Part shown: piece after piece, positions 18,578 to 27,253 of the stretch
How the letters are laid out: the number at the start of each line of letters is the position of its first letter
Numbering within the stretch: position 1 is the stretch's first letter
Assembly: GCA_026416815.1 (NCBI GenBank)
Contig: JAOAEJ010000009.1
Span: 1-49,460, forward strand
Origin: Clostridia bacterium
GTDB lineage: Bacteria > Bacillota > Clostridia > Acetivibrionales > DSM-2933
Reading direction: 5' to 3'
DNA: 49,460 nt
Translations under genes and position numbers: made by a program
The notes under the pieces: generated by a model
What the model saw: the letters and a program-made list of their open reading frames with translations, nothing else
Told to the model about the DNA's origin: nothing
The model's database searches: none

Positions 18578-19660
18578 ATGGATGGTAAGAAGGAAAGAAA
18601 AATAAAATGCGTGGTATGGGACTTAGATAATACACTTTGGGATGGAGTATTGTTAGAGGATCAAAATGTTTGTCTGCGTGAGAATATTGTTCATATCATA
18701 AAAACGCTGGATGAGAGGGGTATCTTGCAGTCAGTAGCCAGCAGAAACGAGCATTCCTTAGCAATGAAGAAGCTGGAAGAGATAGGATTGGCAGAATACT
18801 TTTTATATCCGCAGATTCACTGGAATGCAAAATCAACCTCTATCAAAACAGTTGCCCAATGTATCAATATAGGAATTGATACATTGGCATTTATAGATGA
18901 CCAACCCTTTGAGCGCGAAGAAGTAAGCTTCTCACTTCCGGAAGTTTTATGCATTGATGCGGAAGACTTGAGTACGATACTGGATATGCCGGAAATGAAT
19001 CCGCGCTTTATTACCGAGGACTCAAAAATACGCAGGAAAATGTATATAAGCGATATTGAACGTAATAAAACGGAAGAAAGCTTCCAAGGCTCTCAAGATG
19101 AGTTCATGTCATCACTGGGGATGATACTTAGCATATCACCTGTAAGTCAAGATGACTTGCAGCGTGCGGAAGAACTGACCGTAAGAACACATCAGCTCAA
19201 TACTACGGGATATACTTATTCTTATGAAGAACTTGAAGCAATCAGTAAATCACCGGACCACAAGCTGCTTATTGTCAGCCTGGAGGATAAGTACGGGACG
19301 TACGGTAAAATTGGACTAATCATGATTGAATGCAAGGAGAGTATATGGAGTATAAAGCTTCTCCTGATGTCTTGTCGTGTTATGTCCAGGGGAATTGGAT
19401 CGATATTGCTGAATTATATTTTGAAGCAGTCAAAGAATAATGACGTTAAGCTAAGGGCTGAGTTTGTAAAAACAGACCGTAACAGAATGATGTACATAAC
19501 CTATAAATTTTCTGGCTTCAAAGAAATTTACGAGGAGGGCAACAAGATACTATTTGAAAACGACTTTTCAACAATACAGGACTTTCCTCCATATATAAAA
19601 ATTAATGCACCGGAATTAAGCAACTGGGTGCCTGAGAGAGAAAACATGGTCTTATTATAA
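18578..19660 (+). CDS. FkbH-like HAD-superfamily glyceryl-ACP synthase
   Basis: 360 residues from the chosen ATG, which has aaggag 8 nt upstream; an in-frame ATG 25 codons earlier has no good site. The HAD signature is VVWDLDNTLWDG (Asp15, Asp17), followed by an IDDQPFERE segment and a GNAT-like C-terminal half (LMSCRVMSRGIGSILL). FkbH-family proteins dephosphorylate 1,3-bisphosphoglycerate and load a glyceryl unit onto a discrete ACP. With the ACP and two dehydrogenases upstream this is the committing enzyme for a hydroxymalonyl-ACP extender. No O-methyltransferase (FkbG type) is present in the window, so methoxymalonyl is not supported unless one lies beyond the left edge. Confidence 0.9.
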   Translation: MDGKKERKIKCVVWDLDNTLWDGVLLEDQNVCLRENIVHIIKTLDERGILQSVASRNEHSLAMKKLEEIGLAEYFLYPQIHWNAKSTSIKTVAQCINIGIDTLAFIDDQPFEREEVSFSLPEVLCIDAEDLSTILDMPEMNPRFITEDSKIRRKMYISDIERNKTEESFQGSQDEFMSSLGMILSISPVSQDDLQRAEELTVRTHQLNTTGYTYSYEELEAISKSPDHKLLIVSLEDKYGTYGKIGLIMIECKESIWSIKLLLMSCRVMSRGIGSILLNYILKQSKNNDVKLRAEFVKTDRNRMMYITYKFSGFKEIYEEGNKILFENDFSTIQDFPPYIKINAPELSNWVPERENMVLL

Positions 19661-19828
19661 TAAGGGAATGGCAAGCGTGTTTAACCACAATATGGAATAA
19701 TTTTAATCGGTTTTCATATCAATATATACTATGATAAATAAAGAACTAACACTTTTGAATACGGACACTATCTGAACCTCAAGAGTATTTATGATTTTTT
19801 ATACAATAAAAAGGGTGGAGGAATCATT

Positions 19829-21115
19829 GTGAAATTCTTTTCAAATGCTCTTTGGAAGAATAAAAATTTCAACTTTCTTTGGGCTGGAGCTACTGTAAGT
19901 TTGGTAGGAACCGAAGTAACAAATCTAGCACTTCCTGTAGTTGCTTTGATGATTCTTAAAGCAGGTGCGATGGAAGTAGCAATAATTAAAGCAGCAGAGA
20001 TGATTGCATTTCCTTTCTTAGGTCTCTTTGCCGGTGTAATGGCTGACAGGTTGAATCCACGTAGGATAATGATTGTAGCAGATTCCAGTCGATTTTTATT
20101 ATTATCTTTAATACCTTTAGCATATGTGTTAGGGTTCCTAAACATTTATGTACTTATAGCAGTAACTGCAATAATGAGCATTTTTGCAGTCTTCTATAAT
20201 ATAGCATACTCGGCTTACGTTCCACTTATCGTAGAGCGTGACCAGCTTGTTGAAGGTAACTCAAAGTTGAATACAAGCCAGTCGGTAGCACAGTTTATGG
20301 GACCAATGATTGCAGGGTGGTTGACTCTTATTGTTGGTGCTGTAAAATCATTATTAGTTGATGTGTGCAGTTATTTGTTCTCAGTAGTTATGTTGCTTAT
20401 GTCAAAACAGGTAATCCGACATGAAGATAGTATTACAAAGAACAAATTACCCAGAAAGAGTATATGGGCCGATATAAAGGAGGGCTTGCATTTTGTATTC
20501 TCAGACAAAACAATGCGAAAATTGATAGCAGCAACTGGTTTTGCAAATTTAGGACATTCTATCGCACAGCCTATGTTCCTTGTATTTGCGTATAAGCGAC
20601 TTGGGATAAGTGCGGAGAGGATGGGAATAATACTGGCGTTTGGAAGTATAGGGCTTTTTATTGGATCTGTAGTGGCAACCAAAATTGCACAAAGGTTTGG
20701 TTTGGGAAAGAGTATGTTCTTTTCAATGGGACTTGTTGGTATTGCTGCTCTTGTTACTCCAGCTGCACTACTTGGTGTACCTGAGATAACACTTGCACTT
20801 GTTTGGTTTACAATATGTTTTGCTGATACAATATATAATATAAATCAATTTACGCTGCGTCAATTACTGACCCCTTTTGAACTTCAGGGGCGTATGAATG
20901 CTACAGTCAGGATTATAATATTTGGAGTAATGCCGGTTGGATCTGTACTGGGCGGGTTACTAGCAGCGAAGATAGGTTTGGTTGTATCTTTAATTGTTGG
21001 TGGTTTGGCATATTTGATGGTTCCGGTTATTGTATATGTAAGTCATTTATATTCCATACAGCAGCACCCTGATAGCAATAGACCTGTTGTTGAGCCAGCG
21101 GTTGTTGCAGAGTAA
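19829..21115 (+). CDS. MFS exporter, EntS-like
   Basis: 428 residues with about 12 hydrophobic segments. It has the MFS loop motif between segments 2 and 3 (GVMADRLNPRRIM) and the overall look of the EntS/MFS_3 group of natural-product and siderophore exporters. GTG start, with ggtggagg 7 nt upstream. It is separated from the FkbH gene by 168 bp of AT-rich DNA but lies on the same strand at the end of the cluster, so export or self-resistance for the NRPS/PKS product is the simplest role. The substrate cannot be read from sequence. Confidence 0.88.
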   Translation: MKFFSNALWKNKNFNFLWAGATVSLVGTEVTNLALPVVALMILKAGAMEVAIIKAAEMIAFPFLGLFAGVMADRLNPRRIMIVADSSRFLLLSLIPLAYVLGFLNIYVLIAVTAIMSIFAVFYNIAYSAYVPLIVERDQLVEGNSKLNTSQSVAQFMGPMIAGWLTLIVGAVKSLLVDVCSYLFSVVMLLMSKQVIRHEDSITKNKLPRKSIWADIKEGLHFVFSDKTMRKLIAATGFANLGHSIAQPMFLVFAYKRLGISAERMGIILAFGSIGLFIGSVVATKIAQRFGLGKSMFFSMGLVGIAALVTPAALLGVPEITLALVWFTICFADTIYNINQFTLRQLLTPFELQGRMNATVRIIIFGVMPVGSVLGGLLAAKIGLVVSLIVGGLAYLMVPVIVYVSHLYSIQQHPDSNRPVVEPAVVAE

Positions 21116-21169
21116 CATTTATCATGAGATGTTTTCATAGCCTGAACTCGCCATGGTGATTAGAAAGAT

Positions 21170-21217
21170 GCCTTAGGGATATTGTTTGACCGTCAACAAT
21201 TCTCGAGGGCTTTTTTA
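21170..21217 (+). terminator. Intrinsic terminator of the biosynthetic cluster
   Basis: An imperfect stem (gcctt...agggc, ggg/ctc, attgtt/aacaat) is followed by a run of six T. It lies 55 bp after the MFS stop and before the oppositely oriented tRNA gene. Confidence 0.65.
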
Positions 21218-21276
21218 ATTAATATAAAAGCATATAATAGGGGGGCGAAGCGTATTTTATCTAAAAAAGGGTATGA

Positions 21277-21302
21277 AAAAACACCAAACAATTGGTGTTT
21301 TT
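21277..21302 (-). terminator. Terminator downstream of tRNA-Leu
   Basis: An 11-bp stem whose core is acaccaa/ttggtgt, with a 4-nt loop and A/T tails on both sides. It lies directly 3' of the tRNA on the minus strand; its symmetry would let it work in both directions. Confidence 0.75.
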
Positions 21303-21308
21303 ATTTGG

Positions 21309-21389
21309 TGCGGTCGATGGGACTTGAACCCATACGGTGTAACCATACGCCCCTCAAACGTACGCGTCTGCCAGTTCCGCCACGACCGC
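21309..21389 (-). tRNA. tRNA-Leu (anticodon GAG)
   Basis: 81-nt cloverleaf on the minus strand. The 7-bp acceptor stem is GCGGTCG/CGACCGC with discriminator A. The D arm contains AACTGGCAGAC, and the anticodon loop TTGAGGG gives anticodon GAG. A long class II variable arm and the T arm ATGGG-TTCAAGT-CCCAT follow. CCA is not encoded. The 3' end points toward the NRPS/PKS cluster. Confidence 0.95.
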
Positions 21390-21513
21390 ATATTTAATTC
21401 GTCAAGTGCCTCACACCGACGAATAAGATTATACTAGCATATAAGTAATTAGTCAATACATTTTTTTAAAATATCCAAGGAATTTACTGTGTAATTAATA
21501 CTCAGCCAAAAAT

Positions 21514-21539
21514 AAAGGCTGCTTTTTAAGCAGCCCTTA
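21514..21539 (-). terminator. Terminator of the asd-dapA-dapB-ACT operon
   Basis: Read on the minus strand, gggctgctt/aagcagcc forms a stem followed by tttatttttgg. It overlaps the stop codon of the ACT-domain gene. Confidence 0.75.
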
Positions 21540-22010
21540 AATTATATCATATGTCAGTTTAATAGACTCAATCGCCTTATCAACATCCTTATCGTATATC
21601 AGGTAAGATATATCCACTTCAGAGGTTGTAACGAGCTTTATTTCTATTCCGTTCTGAGCAAGCAGCGTAAAGAGGTTGGCAGCGACTCCCGGAATGTTCT
21701 TCATTTCCTCACCATAAACAGAAAGCTTTGTATTATTAGCGTCAACCTCTATTCTAAGATTAGGTACATCCTTTTTAAACTTATTTAAGGCTGCAATAGT
21801 CTTAACAAGGTCTTCTGAAGGCAGACTGAACGATATATTTATACTTCCCCTGTAGGGTGGAGCCTGGCTAATCATATCGATATTAACCTTTTGTTCGGCG
21901 ATAGTATTAAAAATATCGGAAATAAGCTTCATGTTATTTGGCAGGTTATCCACCGTAACAAGTGCCACATTATAAGCTACCGATATTTTAGTGATAGGTT
22001 TTTGTGCCAT
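21537..22010 (-). CDS. Stand-alone ACT-domain protein (aspartokinase-regulatory-like)
   Basis: 157 residues made of two ACT-type repeats, similar to the C-terminal regulatory half of aspartate kinases (PNNMKLISDIFNTIAEQKVNIDMISQAPP; PGVAANLFTLLAQNGIEIKLVTTSEVDISYLI). No kinase domain is present. It has a strong site (aaggagg) and is the last gene of the lysine-riboswitch operon asd-dapA-dapB. It may sense an amino acid and modulate a pathway enzyme such as the separately encoded LysC; that role is inference. It is not a broken lysC, because a complete lysC is present at 27.3-28.6 kb. Confidence 0.85.
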   Translation of the reverse strand: MAQKPITKISVAYNVALVTVDNLPNNMKLISDIFNTIAEQKVNIDMISQAPPYRGSINISFSLPSEDLVKTIAALNKFKKDVPNLRIEVDANNTKLSVYGEEMKNIPGVAANLFTLLAQNGIEIKLVTTSEVDISYLIYDKDVDKAIESIKLTYDII

Positions 22011-22104
22011 AAGTCCAACCTCCTTAATTACTAATGTTTATAGCTTCCCATGCAAAGAAACTAGAAGTGCCAACGAGATAGAGCTAGAGCAGTGAAAAAA
22101 GGTG

Positions 22105-22863
22105 TTATTCCTGTGCAATGAGGTCTTTCATAGCATACATTCCAGGTGTTTTATTATAAAGGAATTTAGCAGCTCTCAGTGCACCAACACCGAAAATTTC
22201 TTTTGACATTGCGATATGGTTGACCTCAATAATTTCATCGTTTCCAGCAAATATTACCGAGTGATCCCCTACAATTGTACCACCACGAACCGCATGAATA
22301 CCTATTTCCTGCTTGCTTCTTTTTTTCCTTCTTGAATGCCTGTCGTAAACATACTCATGATTTTGGTCTAATACTGAATTTATGGCATCTGCTATTGCAA
22401 GAGCAGTACCACTTGGAGCATCAAGCTTTAGATTATGGTGCTTTTCAACTATTTCAATATCAAAATTATATTGAAGTACTTTAGCTGCCTTCTTTACTAG
22501 GTCTATAAGTAAGTTAACTCCCAAAGACATATTTGCCGAGAAGAAAACAGGTATCTGCTGTGAAGCAGCTTCTAGAGCTCTGACATGGGTTTGGGATAAA
22601 CCCGTTGTTGCCATTATAAGGGGAACTCTTCTCGATAAAGCAAATTCAAGTACATTATCAAAACCTGCGGGGTTAGAAAAGTCTATAATTACATCAACCT
22701 TGACATTACAGTCATTTGGATTAGTAAACACAGGATAAGGATTATTTATAGTATTAGATAAATCAAAACCTGCAGCTATTTTAAGGTCATCATGCTCACC
22801 TGCAAGCCTCGAAATTACCTGACCCATTTTTCCGTTGCATCCACTCATTAAAATATTAATCAT
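22105..22863 (-). CDS. dapB: 4-hydroxy-tetrahydrodipicolinate reductase
   Basis: 252 residues from ATG at 22863 (ggaag just upstream); an upstream in-frame start would add 11 residues of no family character. The N-terminal dinucleotide site reads MSGCNGKMGQVI. The catalytic segment is EKHHNLKLDAPSGTALAIADAI, with HH and the K-x-D-x-PSGT motif, and GGTIVGDHSVIFAG follows. It reduces the DapA product in lysine and diaminopimelate synthesis, so it feeds peptidoglycan and dipicolinate. Third gene of the riboswitch-controlled operon. Confidence 0.96.
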   Translation of the reverse strand: MINILMSGCNGKMGQVISRLAGEHDDLKIAAGFDLSNTINNPYPVFTNPNDCNVKVDVIIDFSNPAGFDNVLEFALSRRVPLIMATTGLSQTHVRALEAASQQIPVFFSANMSLGVNLLIDLVKKAAKVLQYNFDIEIVEKHHNLKLDAPSGTALAIADAINSVLDQNHEYVYDRHSRRKKRSKQEIGIHAVRGGTIVGDHSVIFAGNDEIIEVNHIAMSKEIFGVGALRAAKFLYNKTPGMYAMKDLIAQE

Positions 22864-22976
22864 TTGCTCACTTCCTTGGTATGTATTGGTAAACAAGGTG
22901 TATTAGAGAAGTAGGTTGAGGCAGCTGTTTAACCAGCTTTGCCATGCAACCTACTACCTATTTTACCCATAATAGC

Positions 22977-23858
22977 TTATTTTATTAGGCCATAGTTTTG
23001 TAATTCTTTTTTTAATATTTCAAGATTCTTTTCACTCATATCTACTAGGGGCATTCTACAATTTCCAACGTTTAACCCCATAAGATTCATTGCTGACTTG
23101 ATTGGTACTGGGCTTACTTCAATAAACAGTGCTTTTATCAAATCAAGGGTTTGAAGTTGAAGCTTTCTGCTACCTTCTATATCGCCGTCCAAGAACTTGA
23201 TAACCATATCATGAGTATCCTTGGGGATTATGTTAGCCATAACCGAGATAACACCTTTGCCACCGAGGGAAAGGAAGGGGAGTACCATGTTATCATCACC
23301 GGAATAAACTGTGAAGCCTTCGCCACAGAGGTTTATGATATCACCAACCTGCGAAAGATTACATTCTTTAATAGCTACTATATTATCAATTTCTGAAAGG
23401 GCCTTAACTGTTTCCGGATTAATATTAAGGTTAGTTCTTGATGGCACATTATATAACACAATAGGTATTTTAATACTGTTGGCTATAACTTTAAAATGCT
23501 CGAACAAACCCTTTTGAGTAGTTTTATTATAATAGGGAGTTACACTTAAGATAGCATCGGCTCCCACTTCTTCTGCATACTTGCTCAGTTCAACAGCATG
23601 ACGGGTATCGTTACTTCCGGTACCGGCTATAACAGGGATTCTCTTATTTACTTTTTCTACAGCAAATTTGATAGCTGCTTTATGTTCATCATCAGGCATT
23701 GTAGAAGCTTCACCTGTTGTACCACAAATAATAAGGGCGTCGCTTCCTTCACTAATTTGAAACTCTATAAGCTCTTCTAATTTATTGAAGTCAATACCAT
23801 CATCTGTAAAAGGCGTCACAATTGCTACACCGGAGCCAACAAATATGGGTTTTCTCAT
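22977..23858 (-). CDS. dapA: 4-hydroxy-tetrahydrodipicolinate synthase
   Basis: 293 residues, the usual length. It is a class I aldolase barrel: [10 protein letters not shown] at the N terminus, GTTGEASTM for pyruvate binding and [13 protein letters not shown] with the catalytic tyrosine. The Schiff-base lysine is in [10 protein letters not shown]. It condenses pyruvate with aspartate semialdehyde, the branch point into lysine/DAP. It has aaaggatg upstream of the ATG and lies between asd and dapB. Confidence 0.97.
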   Translation of the reverse strand: MRKPIFVGSGVAIVTPFTDDGIDFNKLEELIEFQISEGSDALIICGTTGEASTMPDDEHKAAIKFAVEKVNKRIPVIAGTGSNDTRHAVELSKYAEEVGADAILSVTPYYNKTTQKGLFEHFKVIANSIKIPIVLYNVPSRTNLNINPETVKALSEIDNIVAIKECNLSQVGDIINLCGEGFTVYSGDDNMVLPFLSLGGKGVISVMANIIPKDTHDMVIKFLDGDIEGSRKLQLQTLDLIKALFIEVSPVPIKSAMNLMGLNVGNCRMPLVDMSEKNLEILKKELQNYGLIK

Positions 23859-23960
23859 AACAAATACATCCTTTCATTACATTACAGATATAAGGTGAAT
23901 AAAATTTATACAGATACATTTTACGTAAGCAGACAGAATAAAGTGCGCCAGCCTAAGTAA

Positions 23961-24959
23961 TTATTTACTCCACATTTTTATTAATTCCTGAGCAATTTGA
24001 ACTGCATTTGTAGCAGCGCCTTTTCTAATATTATCTGCAACAACCCATAAGTTTACTCCGCTCTCAACGCTTTCATCACGGCGGATTCTACCTACGAAAG
24101 TTTCATCTTTACCTGAAGTATAAATAGGCATCGGATAGACGTTGTTTGCTGGGTCGTCCTGTACTATGACACCAGGTGAATTTTTTAGTATCTCTTTTAA
24201 TTCATCAAGATCAAATTGATTTTCAAACTCAACGTTTATTGATTCGCTGTGACCATTGAATACAGGCACTCTTACTGTAGTAGCGGTAATCTTAAGACTC
24301 TCGCTGCCCATGATTTTTTTTGTTTCCTTTATCATCTTAACTTCCTCTTTGGTATAACCGTTTGGAAGGAAAACATCTATCTGCGGTATGACATTACCTG
24401 CAATAGGATGAGCAAATTTCTTAGGAGCCTCACCTTTTAGTCCTTGCTCAAGGTCGTTATACCCACCCATACCAGCTCCAGAAACAGCCTGGAATGTAGT
24501 ATAGACAATTCTTTTGATTTTATATTTATCATGTAAAGGCTTTAATGCAACAACTGCCTGAATAGTTGAACAGTTAGGGTTTGCAATTATACCTTTATTC
24601 CATTCAATATCATGAGAATTTACTTCAGGAACAACAAGGGGAACGCTAGGATCCATTCTCCATGCGCTGCTGTTATCGACTACTACACAGCCTTTTGAAG
24701 CAGCTATAGGAGAGAATTTTTCGCTGGTACTTCCGCCTGCCGAGAATAAAGCAATATCAATACCTCTATCAAAGGAGGTCTCTGTTAACTCTTCTACTGT
24801 ATATTCTTTACCGTTAAAGGTAATAGTTGAGCCTGCAGATCTGCTGGAAGAGAAGAAGTAAATGCTTTCTATAGGAAGATTTCTTTCCTCCAAAACTTTT
24901 AGAAATGTCCTACCTACCATACCTGTTGCGCCTACTACTGCTAAGTTTACTTTTTTCAT
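23961..24959 (-). CDS. asd: Aspartate-semialdehyde dehydrogenase
   Basis: 332 residues. The NADP site is GATGMVGRTF. The active-site cysteine lies in NPNCSTIQAV, and the substrate-binding stretch GAGMGGYNDLEQG and the HSES motif (VFNGHSESINVEF) are intact. It produces aspartate semialdehyde for lysine, threonine and methionine. First gene after the lysine riboswitch terminator, hence under lysine control. Site aggggg sits before the ATG. Confidence 0.97.
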   Translation of the reverse strand: MKKVNLAVVGATGMVGRTFLKVLEERNLPIESIYFFSSSRSAGSTITFNGKEYTVEELTETSFDRGIDIALFSAGGSTSEKFSPIAASKGCVVVDNSSAWRMDPSVPLVVPEVNSHDIEWNKGIIANPNCSTIQAVVALKPLHDKYKIKRIVYTTFQAVSGAGMGGYNDLEQGLKGEAPKKFAHPIAGNVIPQIDVFLPNGYTKEEVKMIKETKKIMGSESLKITATTVRVPVFNGHSESINVEFENQFDLDELKEILKNSPGVIVQDDPANNVYPMPIYTSGKDETFVGRIRRDESVESGVNLWVVADNIRKGAATNAVQIAQELIKMWSK

Positions 24960-25043
24960 AAATAAAACCCCCTGTAATATTTTGCCTATTTTGTAGATGT
25001 AAATTATTTTCCAAGACCTGAGGCTTAATAGATCTTAGAAAAT

Positions 25044-25076
25044 TAAAAAGCTGGTATCAATGATGGTACCAGCGGT
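25044..25076 (-). terminator. Lysine-riboswitch terminator upstream of asd
   Basis: On the minus strand a 9-bp stem, gctggtacc/gataccagc (two imperfect positions), with a 6-nt loop is followed by ttttt. It sits ~85 nt before the asd start and ~50 nt after the aptamer, as expected for an OFF-type L box. Confidence 0.85.
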
Positions 25077-25123
25077 TTTTGTAAAGTAACAAATACAAAG
25101 TTTCTTTGGCTTTGTTTACTAAA

Positions 25124-25290
25124 CGATAGCGCTCCATCACTTATTATGATGACAGTTGCAAAGCTCTTAACTATACAACCAGAACAAATATCAATGGGTG
25201 AATTTGTTCTTCGGCATTTTTTCCTTTCCAACTAAGTCATAAAACCCCATGTTCTCATTAGTTGTACTATTAAAAAACGCACCTCTATCC
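25124..25290 (-). promoter_or_regulatory. Lysine riboswitch (L box)
   Basis: The minus-strand RNA opens with GATAGAGGTGCG (25278-25289), the hallmark 5' side of the L box. It continues with GCCGAAG, CTGGTTG and AACTGTCA and closes with TGGAGCGCTATCG (25124-25136), which re-forms P1 with the 5' end. A promoter lies just upstream and an intrinsic terminator just downstream. Lysine binding should terminate transcription and repress asd-dapA-dapB-ACT. Confidence 0.92.
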
Positions 25291-25315
25291 TTTATCCTAT
25301 ATTATATTTCTATTA

Positions 25316-25344
25316 ATGATAACACTCAGATGTGTCAATGTCAA
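25316..25344 (-). promoter_or_regulatory. Promoter of the lysine-riboswitch operon
   Basis: On the minus strand TTGACA (25344-25339), a 17-bp spacer and TATCAT (25321-25316). The predicted start is about 10-15 nt before the L-box aptamer. Confidence 0.75.
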
Positions 25345-25421
25345 ATATTTTATTTTAAAAAAATCTATATAAAACTCACTACATTACAAGAATATTACAA
25401 ATGCTGTGCTATGCAGGTTTA

Positions 25422-25449
25422 ATGACAATTTTCGTCGAATAAATATAAT
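25422..25449 (+). promoter_or_regulatory. Possible promoter of the SpoIID-type gene
   Basis: ATGACA (25422-25427), a 16-bp spacer and a perfect TATAAT (25444-25449), ~65 nt before the start codon. The -35 is imperfect, so another sigma factor is possible. Confidence 0.4.
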
Positions 25450-25515
25450 AAAATTTGTAATTATTCCGGCAAAGTTGCATAAACGTTTTACAAAAGATTA
25501 GACCAGGAGGGGCAA

Positions 25516-27192
25516 ATGAATAAGGTATTTAAAAGCATATTATCAATTGTACTTTCAGCATCGCTTATAGTAACATGTGCAAGCCTTTCGACAGCTGCAG
25601 TTTCAATCCCCGAAAAAGTAAGAATTGGCTTATACTTTACTGATTCGGCTACCAAGATAAATACTGCTGTAACTAGCTTTAATATTAGCTCGGTAAAAGG
25701 AGTTCAATTGGGATGTTTTAAAGATGAAAAATTTACCGTTCTATATGAAGAGCCATCAGGTAATGCAGTTACAATAAGAAAGGATACATATTATTCATCT
25801 GTAAGTGGCAAGCTAACCGAATACAACCCAGCCAATAAAACAATCCCACAGGGTGATAAATTAGGACCTTTCCATATCCAAATAGGAGAGGCTTATAATG
25901 ATCTTAACGTAGTTAATCAACAAATCCTGGACCTAAGTCAAAAGGGAATAAAGGCATATCCTGTATTTGTAGATACATGGCAGATTTGGACCGGCTTTTA
26001 CATTGATCAGAATGCTGCACAAGCAGATATAACCAACAATATAACTAAAGTGCTTGGTAATGGAGAATACAAGATTATTCAACCGGCTGCCAACAGGATT
26101 GTAGCAGCTACAGCAGCAGGAGATGTTGTGTTGATATTTGGGAGCGAAACAGGGAAGCTACAGATTCATCCTAAAGCAGATAACAATCCTTATATATTTA
26201 AAATAAATAACGATAATAAAGAGCTTTATAGGGGAGGGCTGGAGGTCAGGAGGCTTACAACAAGTGATATGACTCTGATAAATGTTATACCCTTAGAGGA
26301 ATATCTATATGGGGTGGTTCCATCGGAAATTGAATCCAGTGCCCCTGTAGAAGCGGTTAAAGCTCAGGCCGTAGCAGCAAGGACCTATACAATAGGTAAT
26401 CTGAAAAAATACAAAAGGTTAGACTTTGACCTGTGCACAACAGTAAACTCTCAAGTTTATAAAGGCTATGACGGAGAGGCCCAGGCTGCAAACAAAGCTG
26501 TTGATGAGACGAAAGGGAAAGTAGTAACATACAACGGTAAGATTGCACAAGTGTTTTATTTCAGTTCAAGTGGTGGAAGAACTGAAGATGTAAAAAATGT
26601 TTGGGGTTCAGATGTACCATACCTTAAAAGTGTTGAGGATAAATACGAATCGGGCAAGTCGTGGAAATATACTTGGGAATACACCATAACCGCTGCAAAA
26701 GTAAAAGAAATAATGCTATCCAGAAAATTTGACCTGGGAGATATATTAAGTATAAACGTGACTAAAACGTCGGAGGCAGGAAGAGCAACTGAGCTTGTAA
26801 TAAAAGGGACAAAGGATCAAAGAGTATATACAAACGGAAACACCAGGGCGGTATTTAGCCTGGATAGCCAGTGGTACACAATAACAACCGATGCTGACCT
26901 TTTTATCAAGGGCATGAATTCTTCTGCAACCAAATCTCAGCTTAGTGATAAAAAGGTTATGACGGCCAAAGGTGTAACAACAATCAAAACTTCAAATACA
27001 AAAGCATTTGTTATTGGTGCCGATGGTAATAAAAAAGCAATACCTGCCATACCTACTACATACAAGTTTAATGGCAAGGGATGGGGCCATGCTATAGGTA
27101 TGAGTCAGGAAGGTGCAAAAGGATATGCGAGACAAGGATGGGATTATAAAAAGATATTAGAACATTATTTCGCAGGGACAAAAGTAGAATAA
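25516..27192 (+). CDS. SpoIID/LytB-domain protein, secreted
   Basis: 558 residues starting with a signal peptide (charged MNKVFKS, then a hydrophobic stretch to about residue 27). Residues ~60-200 include a SPOR-like segment. The SpoIID/LytB domain begins near 245 (LEEYLYGVVPSEI, EAVKAQAVAARTY) and ends in GKGWGHAIGMSQEGA. SpoIID proteins are peptidoglycan lytic transglycosylases or their amidase-activating relatives, used in engulfment and wall turnover. This protein is longer than SpoIID itself, so it is a paralogue rather than clearly spoIID. Site aggagggg. It lies between asd and lysC on the opposite strand and is convergent with lysC. Confidence 0.9.
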   Translation: MNKVFKSILSIVLSASLIVTCASLSTAAVSIPEKVRIGLYFTDSATKINTAVTSFNISSVKGVQLGCFKDEKFTVLYEEPSGNAVTIRKDTYYSSVSGKLTEYNPANKTIPQGDKLGPFHIQIGEAYNDLNVVNQQILDLSQKGIKAYPVFVDTWQIWTGFYIDQNAAQADITNNITKVLGNGEYKIIQPAANRIVAATAAGDVVLIFGSETGKLQIHPKADNNPYIFKINNDNKELYRGGLEVRRLTTSDMTLINVIPLEEYLYGVVPSEIESSAPVEAVKAQAVAARTYTIGNLKKYKRLDFDLCTTVNSQVYKGYDGEAQAANKAVDETKGKVVTYNGKIAQVFYFSSSGGRTEDVKNVWGSDVPYLKSVEDKYESGKSWKYTWEYTITAAKVKEIMLSRKFDLGDILSINVTKTSEAGRATELVIKGTKDQRVYTNGNTRAVFSLDSQWYTITTDADLFIKGMNSSATKSQLSDKKVMTAKGVTTIKTSNTKAFVIGADGNKKAIPAIPTTYKFNGKGWGHAIGMSQEGAKGYARQGWDYKKILEHYFAGTKVE

Positions 27193-27200
27193 GCAGCAAA

Positions 27201-27233
27201 TATTAAAAGCAGCTTCCGGAGCTGCTTTTAATA
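27201..27233. terminator. Bidirectional terminator between SpoIID-type gene and lysC
   Basis: Perfect 14-bp stem (tattaaaagcagct / agctgcttttaata) with a 5-nt loop. The U-rich side faces both convergent genes, so it can end both transcripts. Confidence 0.85.
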
Positions 27234-27253
27234 TTACAAATATAAGATCAAAA

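Noticed and set aside
21182..21397. 71-codon frame on the + strand
   Set aside because: It covers the MFS terminator and the antisense of tRNA-Leu, so it is incidental.
25043..25231. 62-codon minus-strand frame upstream of asd
   Set aside because: It runs through the lysine riboswitch and its terminator, which explain the sequence.
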